Origin: Bursaphelenchus xylophilus
Lineage: Eukaryota; Nematoda; Chromadorea; Rhabditida; Aphelenchoididae
Reading direction: 5' to 3'
DNA length: 64,000 nt
Assembly: GCA_904066235.2 (NCBI GenBank)
Contig: CAJFCV020000002.1
Location: 2,356,001 to 2,420,000 of the forward strand
The notes beneath the pieces were generated by a model. That model did no database searches. It saw nothing but the letters and a program-made list of their open reading frames with translations, and was not told the DNA's origin. The position numbers were made by a program, and so were the translations under genes. Shown here piece after piece: positions 41,947 to 52,265 of the stretch (its first letter is position 1; the number at the start of each line of letters is the position of its first letter).

Positions 41947-43520
41947 ATGAAAACCTTGGCTTTGGTGATTGCTCTGTTCTCCGTTTCCTCCGGATTCAAA
42001 ATTTCACCGGGGCCACAATTTTTGGCTACCAATGGCAAGTATTCGTACTACGTAAGTGGGTAAAAATTGAAAAAACCAGCTTCGCAGAGCGAACAAATTT
42101 ACTGATATTGTAGTACAAAGCGCTTGTGCGTCTCTTTAGGCTTTTAATTTTCAGATAAACAATGCTTTCTACCAACCAATCGAGTACATAGACACCTACT
42201 GCCGACAATATCGACTCCTTCCCGCCGCCATTCCGGACGCGGCGCAAAATCAATTTCTCTACAGTAGGTAGCTTTTTAGTTATATGTGGACATCTGTACA
42301 AAAAAACCGCAAGGGGCCAGAAGATTTTTTTCGTTATAGACAGGTGTTGCTTGAACGGGAGTTCGTTGTACAGAGGTCACACTGTGCTACGTTCAAGGCC
42401 CAAAAAAAGATTACAGGGGTTGTAGCTGTATTTCTATTTTGGGCAGATCGAACATGTGGCATGTAATCGACTTCCTCAATTGCATCGATTGTCTAAATGG
42501 CCGGCCGAAACATTGGACTGAACCAAAAATCTCACAAATGGGTAGCCAACCAGCTGGATTGGTAGACAACTCACATCGTTGGGATTTTAAGGCCAATACA
42601 AATCTTTAGCCAGCGAATTATTCAAATGGCTGGCTAAACACCTGGATTGGTCTAAAAATCTCAACTAGATCACCTGTCTACCAACCCAGCTCCTTGGTTA
42701 CCAATTTATGAGATTTTTGGTTCAGCCCAATGCTTCGGCCAGCCATTTAGACGGCAGAAGAAGTCGATTACATACCACAAATTCCATCTGCCCAAAATAG
42801 AAATGCAGCTACAACCTCTCCAATCTTTTTTTGGGTCTTGAAAGTAGCACAGTGAAACCTCTGTACAACCAACTCCCGTCAAAGAAACCCGGTCCATAAC
42901 GTAAAAATCTTCAGGGCCCTGGCGAGTTTTTGTACAGAGCCACAACCTCTGCAACGCCGTTTCGAATCTTGAGCTCCTCTCAAAATTTGAAAACTACAGT
43001 GGGGGACCTGATCCAGTGGCAAAAAACGTATCATTTTGCATCCGGAAAGTATGAAAAATGTGGCAAAATGCTTCCCTCTCCAAGTGAAAAAAGTTCGTTT
43101 TGAAGGGCCCTTTTTCCTCAAAAAAGAGCGGGCGCGCTTTTGAAATCCGAGTTTTTTCAATTGGAGAGGGAAGTATTTTGCCACATTTTTGATACTTCCT
43201 GGATGCAAAATGGTACGTTTTTTGCTACTGGATCAGGCCCCCCACTGTACCCCAAAATCTTTTCAGACGCCCTTTCGCGTAACGTTTATCCCGGCTCTCA
43301 AGTCGCAATTGGCCTAAGATCTGATAACGGCAACAGCACTTTTTTCTGGCTTGATGGAGTCACCAAATACAACTACACCAACGTTCGCACCGATGTTGCG
43401 GCTCCAGGGACTCAATTCTACGCGCTTATTTTGAACCATCCGAACTTGGGGGGAAAGTGGACACCCTATCCTCCAAACACCGTTATTCAAGGCGCTATTT
43501 GCGAACAAATTATTGCTTAA
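41947..43520 (+). CDS. Secreted C-type-lectin-like protein D
   Basis: Exons 41947-42051, 42155-42263 and 43267-43520 give 155 residues. The signal peptide spans residues 1-16 (MKTLALVIALFSVSSG). Motifs are TYCRQYRLLPAAIPDAAQN, VAIGLRS, FFWLDGVTKYNYTN, GGKWTP and IQGAICEQ near the end. One outer Cys pair is present, with no sugar-binding triplet. Intron 2 (1003 nt) holds two separate foldbacks, the first at the same intron position as the palindrome in gene C. AATAAA follows the stop at about 43540. Confidence 0.8.
42296..42940. repeat. 645-bp palindrome in gene D intron 2
   Basis: TACAAAAAAACCGCAAGGGG with CCAGAAGATTTT is mirrored by AAAATCTTCAGGGCCCTGG and the following TTTTTGTACAGAG. The centre repeats AAATGG(C)CNGGC with GAAACNTTGG, similar to the centre of the gene C palindrome. 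Confidence 0.88.
42998..43255. mobile_element. FB-D foldback, complete
   Basis: The element runs CAGTGGGGGACCTGATCCAG to the complement CACTGGATCAGGCCCCCCACTG-like end, with arms of about 120 bp around a GGGCCC/GCGCGC centre. It is the cleanest FB-D copy in the window. Confidence 0.85.
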
Positions 43521-43807
43521 AATGCCAAGTATTTTATGAATAAAAACAAGTTGCTTCCATGTCAAACCTTCGCATATCAATATTTATGACCAAATCATTT
43601 GATGACATATAACAAACAGGCACAAAATCATATAACCGGTAACTTTTACAACCTCATACATACAAGTAAATTAAAAATTAATACAAATACAACCCCTAAA
43701 CAGTAAAATGCAACAGGAAATGGGCAGTGAACACCAAGATATCTTCATTTTTTCACCTGAGATACAGAAACCGTCATGTGTAATATAATCCTCTAATTTC
43801 TGGTGGT

Positions 43808-46800
43808 CTATGCAAAAATAGTCTTCTTCTCTTGCTCGTAGACCTCAAGCAGTTCTTCTAGAGCAGATTCGGGGTGGCGTTCCAGGACTGAGAGTACAAC
43901 TCCTTCTGGGGTGGGCTCATAATTGACAATCGAGATATCTGCAAAGGATAATATAAATTTTTGCTTAGATCTCAAAAGCCATTTCCCCAACACTTCTCCC
44001 ATTTATAGCATACAAACTTACCGCCAGTATCTTCCTCCTTGACCGTGTTATGTTGCACTAGGACCTTTCTTGGCTTCCTTCTGGCCAAAACAACCTTTCT
44101 CCACCTTTGGTATTTTTCGTCAACTTCGGACCACTTGTCGTAGAATGGGATGCCTTCGGCGTTGTTTCCAGTCGACTTATAGTACTGCAGCTTCTTCAAG
44201 AACTCGCCAACCGCCGGTCTTCCAACCTTCTGAATCTTGGTTCGGTCCAATTTGAACAAAAGATCGGGGACTCCTTTGGCGTCGGTGGTTTCCTCAATGC
44301 TCACAAATCCTTGCCCGGCTTCGAGAACTACCCGGAAGAGGACGAAACGGGCGCGAGAATGGGCCTAAAGTCGAATAAATTATCTCTATAAAAGACCAGT
44401 TCAAAAATTCCAAAAAATATAGCTAAAGACGTAAAATTTCTTCAAAAAAAAATATCCAAATAAACAACAACTATCCGAACGATGGCTAATACATTCTCAT
44501 ATTATCTAAAAAAACCCGAAAAATCAAAAAATTCCCACCTGAATCCATTTGTTTTGATCCGGATCATAATTCTCGAGTCCCATCAGCCCGGCGCGGATTT
44601 CATTGACCCAGTTGACATATCTGACCGTCTCGGCCAAGTCTCCTTCGTAGCCAAACAAGCTGAAATTATATTCCGTCATTTCCAAAAATTAAAACAAACG
44701 TCAAAACAAAAAATTTTTGAAAATAAAAAAAAACAAAAAAATTACAAAAAAACCTCCAAATTTAAGTCAAAAATTTCAAATTTTCGATAGAAAATCAATG
44801 GGCATTTTCTCCGTAAAAGATAGTCAGTCATCTCACACCTATACAAGCCTCCTGTGATTCCGAATTTGGCCAAAAAAATCGAAAAAAATCAAGTCTAGTG
44901 AAGGGTTGTCTAAAACAATATATCTGATAATATGACCTTAATCCAATCTCAAACTTGTGTCCAATACCCACGACATGCCCTCTTATGTCCCATACTATCT
45001 TATCCAATCCAGAAAAGCCCCCCATTCATGAAAAAAAACCCAAAAACATACTTCATAATGTCATCATAGCAGCAGAGATAATACCCCACGGCTTCGGCTC
45101 TGCATTCCTCGTAAGACGCGCCAACCTGGCCAAACTTGCTGCTCCAGGTTTCTCCTTCCTCATACCAGTGAGTAACCTCGCCGCCATTCAACAAATCCTT
45201 GGTGGTTTTAGGGTCAAAGTTGAGTTCTCCTTTGGACTTCATAAACAACTTCCCCGATCCATGTCCGAGGAGTTCGTGAAGACCAACCTGCACTTCAAAC
45301 GAGTCTTGGAAATAGAGTCTGTAAAGGTTATCATCTTCTTCGCTGAGGAATTCGGCGCGAGTTGGGGCCACCGCGGAGATGACATTGCCCAAAGAGACGT
45401 TTTTGAAGCCTTCTGATTGACGGATCTCATCGTCTGAAAAAATGGAAATTTTTGTGGCCAATGAAATAAAAACATCCCTCTATATTCTACAATACCAAAG
45501 AAAAAAATCAAATTAAGACAAAAAAACTCAAAAAGTCGACAAAAATTTAGAAAAAACCACCTACTATAATATCCAAAAACTCTCTAAAAAACTCTAATCT
45601 AGTTCTAAAAAACTTTCAGACCTCAATCATTCACATACTATCCATTTCTATCCTACTACTTCAAAAAAATCGCAAAAATTTTCCAAAAAAATCTTCACCA
45701 TCCCATTAGCCCAATTCCCAACTCAAACCGTTCATATCTCAAATCGCATCGCCCCAATCTCCCTCAAAATCCACACCCACCACAAACAGCTCTTAAACTC
45801 ACAATTCGGAATGTTGATTCCAGCCGGCACTCCACTGCTAGCGAATGCCAGTACATTTAATGAGGTGAAGTCGGGCTTCAAAAACTTGTCCTTCTCGTAT
45901 TCCGCGCCCCACGGAAGTCGTTGAATGTACTCTCCAGCGTTGGCAACGAGCTTCTGGAACTTGGCCGAGACTTCTTTATCCACAACGGCTACAAATCCTT
46001 CGTATTCGGAGCGAACTCCGTCCGGATCCGAGTAATTTTCAATGAACCCGATATAACTCTCGACAGCCGGATTCACGTCCTTGATCCAGAAGCGCGACCC
46101 GTCTTTATGAGCTGCCAACGAGCCAGTCTTGAAGTGCTCGACGTATTTCGCCAACATCTCCTTTTGGTTATCATTGGCGTACTCCTGAAAAAAAATTTTA
46201 ATATCAAGTGTAAGGTCAGAAAAAATGATGAATGACTTGGCTGAATGGTAGCAAACAAACATACCCGAGCCTTTTCAAGGGATGGGATGACACGTGCTAG
46301 GATTTGCGAGTAATCACCGGCTTGGAAAATGATCTTACGGCCTTCAAATTCGTGGCTGGAGAGGACAGCTAAAGTAATATAAGATAATGAAAATAAGTCT
46401 CTAATTCCACTTGACCCTAAAAACAGAGAGAAAACAGTCGAAATGCCTACCATTGTTCACAGCAGCGACTCTGACAAAGTACGTCGTTTCGCCATCATTC
46501 TCTTTCTTTTCCAGTCTCGTATTCCAGCCCTCAAAGTTGATGGAGGTGAAGAATTTCGTGATAAATTTTGTATCCTCCTCCGTGATATTCTTCGAATGGA
46601 AGCCAGTGGTGCTCTAAAACGTCTAATACTCCAAGAAACGGACTTACCTTGTTCGGGTACCCGAGGAATCGCTCTTTCTCCGACAGCCCGTAAATCTTCT
46701 CTTCGACTTCATTGTAAAGCTCGACTAGCTTCGTATCCTCGTTGAATGCGGCGGTTTTGAAAAGGAATTGTCGAAGGCTGCGCTGAAATTCATCTACATT

Positions 46801-47814
46801 ACAAAAATGGACACTTAATTCCATCAAAAAACGATGGTTTCCAGCCATTTTTTGATGTTATACTAGGCAGACCTAAACTTCAATCGAAAAATACTCAAAA
46901 AACATACTTGGGAAACTGCTGGAACCATTTTCCGGTCGCCAAATCCAAAATAGTTGCCCGCATTGTAGTAGAAAGTGGCAAAATAGTATAAAAAGTCGTT
47001 AAAATCGTCTTCTGACCACCCAACTTCCAGCGCCTTCTCCCTCAGTGATTGGAGGGCTTCTCCGCGAAAAACGGCCGTAAATATGTACAGGATGGCCGGA
47101 GATTCGGGAGAACGTTGGCAGAAGGTAATGAGGCCACCGTCGAACGAGGCACGGGCAAGATAATGGGCGTAGAGCTTGTCTCGATTGCTGAGTTCTGTAA
47201 AAGGTCAAGTGTAATATAAAAATAACAGAAACATGGTAATCCTGCAGGAGAAAATTTGGCAGCTTCTTATCAGTCACCTACAGTATCCGCTGAAAGAACA
47301 AAAAGATCAATGGCCTCAAGTAGAAAGCCATTACCTTCACCATGATCATGAGATGCTTTAGTCAAAAATTCTTCGAAAGAAAGGCCAGCATGGAAGAATC
47401 TTTGTTGTAATGGACAACTTGGAGTCTACACTCTCTAACAAAGCAATTTTTCGACCATCGACGCTCCAAAATTTTCAAAAAGTTACCGATGTTTAAGAGA
47501 CGTTTTCGCTCAAAAATCCTAAAGATTCAAGTAAATGTAGAACTTTTTTTATTTGACCCCATCATCCATGACCACATGCCTCTATTAAACCCAATTTCAG
47601 TTCGTTAACATTTCAAACCGATTAAAAATTATCTTCACCATGACCACCAACTCTATTGATAAAAACAACTCCCTCCTCCCTTCCAAACCTCCTAAAAACG
47701 GAAACGTAAACAAAAACACATACGTGAAAAGGCTTTTTCGCATTCCAACTTCAGAATCGGGGTGTCGGAACGGACCACGTGCAAGGTTCGGTCGAATGGT
47801 GCTGGTGAGGCCAT
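43808..47814 (-). CDS. DPP3: Dipeptidyl peptidase III
   Basis: Ten minus-strand exons join in phase to 712 residues: 47724-47814, 46908-47194, 46648-46782, 46451-46613, 46265-46368, 45803-46184, 45052-45433, 44539-44659, 44022-44364 and 43808-43938. This is a cytosolic M49 zinc metallopeptidase that removes dipeptides from the N-terminus of short peptides. The zinc signature HELLGH is at about residues 440-445 and EECRAE at 496-501, both intact. Flanking blocks ([23 protein letters not shown], split across an exon border; [25 protein letters not shown]) also match the family. The start [12 protein letters not shown] follows an acceptor (GATTTTCAG) 33 bases upstream, as for trans-splicing. Introns are free of large elements. 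The reading is complete and appears functional. Confidence 0.96.
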
Positions 47815-49227
47815 GGTATTAGTTGCCAAAAGGGGGTTAGAATGCTGAAAATCAAATCCGATCAGACGCAAAATGGACAACCACAGCACAACGAGAGGGC
47901 TTGGCAAAACAATGAATTGCAAATGACGAAATCGGCGGGCTTTTTCGTGCGATCGTGGCAAAGAGCGGAAAATTGTTTTTCGAAAAAAAATTTATGGCTG
48001 TTTTTGGATAAAAGTGCAAATGCCCAAGGGCGAATTTCGAACATTGGTCACTTTCATCGCGTTTTTTGCGTTCGGACTGCAAAAAAAACCTTCGAGAATA
48101 AAAGCTTTCGGATATTGTTTTAGCTGTTTTTTCATGGATAATATTGGTGAATTTGGGAATAACAAAACCAAATTTGATGTAAAGTAAGTGTGCACACGGT
48201 CTTTCCGATCTCCTGAGATTTATTTTTATCAAAAATCGTGGGCTAAACTGCAGTTTTTTTTTGAATTTTTTAGTATTTTAGGTAAAAAAATGAAGTCAAG
48301 TGTAATGTTTTGGCTGTAGCTTGAAGAAAAATGCAGATAGACCCCTGAAATTTAACATACATCTTCCCTAAAGTCTTGTACCAGTAAATAAAAAATACCG
48401 CTTCATTTCATCGACATTTCAGCGAGTTATAGCCAAAACATTACACTACTATCTACATTAAGCAAAAAAACCTTTGGAAATCCTCCAAACCCAATGAAAT
48501 ACGATGTAAAAGTAGACTGAAGCTCAACTACTCGTATCACTGTTCTTACCCTAACCAAACTTGTTGAAGTCGAGCGCCGAATCCGCGACAACGGACATTG
48601 TTTCGCACCTATTCTTCGTATCACATAAGACAACATGCTGGCAGCTGCTTAGACTTCCGTTTTACACCTTTTTTGCATCCAAGAGCACGCTTGTTTTCAA
48701 TAGCAAACCCGTTGAACCGCATTAATATTGTTTTGGCAAAGCGACTGATTAGAGAGTGAAATTTGACACATGTGTCATGTGTTTCTTTTGAGTATTACGT
48801 GGACTGGGCTGGAAAAAGTACGCCCGTTTATAGTTTCCCATCACAATATAGGTGCCTAAGGGCCTTTTACAGTATTGGCTTTGTTTTAGGATCAAATTCC
48901 GGGTTTCGAACTGCGCCCTGGACTTCGCAGGCTGCAAAATTGTTCGTATGTTGATTTTGATGACAAATTACTTCTTGTATTGAAAGTCTATGACTAAAAA
49001 AGCTCTACTTATCCAATTATTTTGACATTTCCCTGCCAAAACCTCAATTTGAAAGTTACTTTATATCAAATGTCAAGTGTAAGATAAAAACGGTTGAAAA
49101 AACAATTTCATCGTATAAAATGACCAAAATTAAAAGATATCAAGGTATTTCAAGAAGCATCCGGTACAATAGACACCTTCAAACAGCCAGAGTCATCTAT
49201 TAAACATGTTTATTCATCAAAATCATC
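47815..49227. other. Intergenic with a small TIR element
   Basis: No exon could be supported. At 48299-48447 a 149-bp segment has perfect 17-bp inverted ends AGTGTAATGTTTTGGCT, and AAGTGTAAGATA lies near 49073. The remainder is AT-rich and unassigned. Confidence 0.5.
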
Positions 49228-49657
49228 CTAATTCTTCTTCTGATCACATTCTTTGTTAATATTCCCTTGACTGGCCGGGTAATTGGGGCCACTTGGACTG
49301 ATGGCTTTCTGAAGATGACAGATTAACCATAGGCCAAAATCATAGAAAAAATTATGTTATCCTGGGCAAACGTACATCCCGAAGTCGGGTGATTTCGGCG
49401 GACGGGACTGGCTTTAGCCTCTCGGAATCCTGGTCTGACGGGACCCCTGTTAATGGCAATTCCTCTTCCGAATCTTCCTGAAGAAATTGAGGGTAAACTT
49501 TGCGACAAAAATAAGGGTTTTTGGAATTTTGCAGCAAAAAAATTAAAAATCAAACATTTAATTTTTTTGCATCGCTGCACAAAAATTTCAAGGGATTCTG
49601 AAGGCTATCGCTTACTTCTTTGATCAATTTTTTATTTGGCTCCTGATTCTCACTCAT
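49228..49657 (-). CDS. Small acidic protein, 74 residues
   Basis: Three exons join in phase: 49616-49657, 49376-49477 and 49228-49308. AATAAA on the minus strand follows at about 49214. The start is MSENQEPNKKLIKE, a Glu/Asp/Ser-rich middle (EDSEEELPLTG) follows, and the end is basic and Asn-rich. There is no signal peptide, membrane segment or cysteine pair. Composition suggests a disordered, soluble protein. I do not recognise it. The consistent splice borders and polyadenylation signal are the main support. Confidence 0.55.
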
Positions 49658-49699
49658 GGTTTTGTCGGCGCACCGGAAAAAATTCAAAAATTCGACCGT

Positions 49700-49867
49700 C
49701 TTTGAAGGGAATGGCAAAGAAAAATGGATGATGAAATCAGAAACTCCAGAAGTTTCATTTCCAAAAGTTGAGTTACTCGATTTGATAAATGCATAGTGCA
49801 AGAAGTCGGGGATCTCTGTGCACGGCGCGTGTCGCAACAAGTGTCCATGCACGTCAATCCAAAATAG
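49700..49867. mobile_element. Old foldback, left part, host of hAT insertion
   Basis: ACGTCAATCCAAAATAG at 49851-49867 continues beyond the hAT insertion as CAAAATAGAAGAAAAAATTT at 51659. This reconstitutes the sequence seen uninterrupted at 63.65-63.72 kb in the other orientation. A family G remnant (CACGGCGCGTGTCGC) precedes it. Confidence 0.65.
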
Positions 49868-51658
49868 CAGGGGTGGCCACCGGGCCGGGCCGGCCCGGCG
49901 AAGCCCGGCCCGATTGGGCCTAAACGGGCCGGGCCTGGCAAATTTTGAAACGGGCCGGGCACGTCAAGAAAAAATAAAAGAAAAACGGGCGCCCAATGAA
50001 AAAGCCTAGAATTTTTTTTGGCATTCTGCCCTGTGCAAATCCGTTTTTGTCCAAATGGTTTGCAATATTTTGACATAAAGATTAATAGTAAATCACAAGA
50101 TATTGATACCAATAGAAAGCTCGAGAGCTGCTTAAGCTAATAGAACCAAAATATACCCATAATCGTAGTATTTTGACAGTTTTCCATGGCGAAGAATGCA
50201 ACGTCTAAATAAAAGTTTGTATCGACGATACCGAGTCAGAGAGCACTGGAAGGAGGTATAGGCTCCACGTCAAAAAAATCCTTAAACTGTTCTTCGAGTA
50301 TCTACACCGGTCCCGTCCCGCTTGATGGGACAGTTTTTTTGATAGTTTGCCTTGAAATTTGCACTATTTTTAGCCTAGCTCGAACCATGTTCAGAAAATG
50401 CGTCACGATGACACCCATTTAGAATGTATCAGCGGTATAAAAAACAGTTGTATACGACTAGTAGTACTCCCTATAGTTCCCATTAAAAAAATTGGGTTAA
50501 AAATTGTTGTTATGTGCAATTTGGATGACAGGTTTTATGAATTTTTTTTCGCTGTGAGAACCTTTGCAATGCCCGCAATTTCTTGACGTGCCGGGCCGGG
50601 CCTGCTTTTTACCGGGCCGGGCACGTCAAGAAAAAGTAAAAGAAAAACGGGCGCCCAATGAAAAAGCCTAGAATTTTTTTTGGCATTCTGCCCGGTGCAA
50701 ATCCGTTTTTGTCCAAATGGTTTTCAATATTTTGACATAAAGATTATTAGTAAATCACAAGATATTGATACCAATAGAAAGCTCGAGAGTTGCTTAAGCT
50801 AATAGAACCAAAATATACCCATAATCATAGTATTTTGACAGTCTTCCAAGGCGAAGAAAACAACGTCTAAATAAAATTTTGTATCGACGATACCGAGTCA
50901 GAGAGAACTGGAAGGGGGTATAGGCTCCACGTCAAAAAAATCGTTAAACTATTCTTCGAGTATCTACATCGGTCTCGTCCCGCTTGATGGGACAGTTTTT
51001 TTGATATTCGGCCTTGAAATTTGCACTATTTTTAGCCTAGCTCGAACCGTGTTCAAAAAATGCGTCACGATGACACCCATTCAGAATGTGCCAGTGGTAT
51101 AAAAAATAGTTGTATACGACTAGTAGTACTCCCTAGAGCTCCCATTAAAAAAATTAGGTTAAACATTGTTGTTATGTGCAATTTGGATGACAGATTTTAT
51201 GAATTTTTTTTCGCTGTGAGAACCTTTGCAATGCCCGCAATTTCTTGACGTGCCGGGCCGCGGGCCTGAGCCATTTTCAGGCCCGCGGCCCGGCCCGGTT
51301 TTGTCGAAATGCCAAGTGTTTGGCATTCAATGTTTTCGCGCCGGAAAAATTTTTGGATAGGTTTGTATTTTTAGTATATCAAGTTCTACAATAGTTTATT
51401 ACTTTATAGTACTTTTTTGCATATATGTAATAATATAAGGTCCAAATTAGAACATATAATACATATAGGATAGTTCTTAGCAGATTTTAGCACACTACAG
51501 AGGCGGTAAGATCAAAGGAAAATTTCCAGCTCGCGCCCTAACCGGGCTTTTACCGGGCCGGGCCGGGCCTGCAAAATTTTGAACCGGGCCGGGCCGGGCC
51601 TGGGATTTTGCCGGGCCGGGCCTGAAATTTGGAAAAAGAGGCCCGTTTGCCACTCCTG
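49868..51658. mobile_element. hAT-like non-autonomous element, 1.79 kb
   Basis: The ends CAGGGGTGGC and the complement of GCCACTCCTG form hAT-style termini, and a perfect 8-bp target duplication CAAAATAG flanks them (49860-49867 and 51659-51666). Near both ends, dense GGGCCGGGCC repeats form GC-rich blocks. The interior is a 662-bp tandem duplication (about 49940-50601 and 50602-51263) with near identity. No transposase is present, only 62-codon open frames that repeat once per unit. Confidence 0.88.
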
Positions 51659-51666
51659 CAAAATAG

Positions 51667-51860
51667 AAGAAAAAATTTCCCGCCCCTTTTTGGTGATTCG
51701 TTCAAAACGAAATGTCACTATCCGATAAAACGCATTTTCTTATCTGTCTTCTTCCTTTTCGAGAAAAACCAATATTTCGGGCCAGAAAAAGTGCCGATAA
51801 TTTCGCGATATTTCGTCTCTCTTTTAAATCAATGAAAACGATACGAAGTTTCGAAACGGT
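51667..51860. mobile_element. Old foldback, right part
   Basis: TTTCCCGCCCCTTTTTGGTG, then CGTTCAAAACGAAATGTCAC and CGATAAAACGCATTTTCTTA, matches 63.49-63.69 kb in inverse orientation. Confidence 0.7.
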
Positions 51861-52265
51861 TTCAGGAAATGCGCTGGACCACTTCTAGCCAAACCGATTT
51901 CTAGTCAGAATCCCACCACTCTGCGACAAAACTCGAGGGTAAGCTGTCTCAAAAAAATTATCCTTCATTTATCTTTCCTTTCACACAAAAAAATTTCGAA
52001 TCATTCAATATTTTATACCCGTTTTGATGGAAGTGAACCATAAAAGACATGTTAGGACGACTACAAAGTAAAATTCGATGACATAGCACAATTTTTAGAG
52101 ATATTTTTATATCCCAAATTTTTCGTCGAAATTTCAAAAAATCCCAAACTATAAAAAAAGCTCCAAACTTAAACAACACTAATTTTACCTCTATAACAAC
52201 AAGTTAGACAAAATTTTAGCTAATAAATTAACAATATGTTACCCCAACATTAGAATAGACATATA

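Noticed and set aside
50398..51248. Paired 62-codon open frames in the hAT-like element
   Set aside because: They are the two copies of the 662-bp unit, without transposase or other recognisable motifs.
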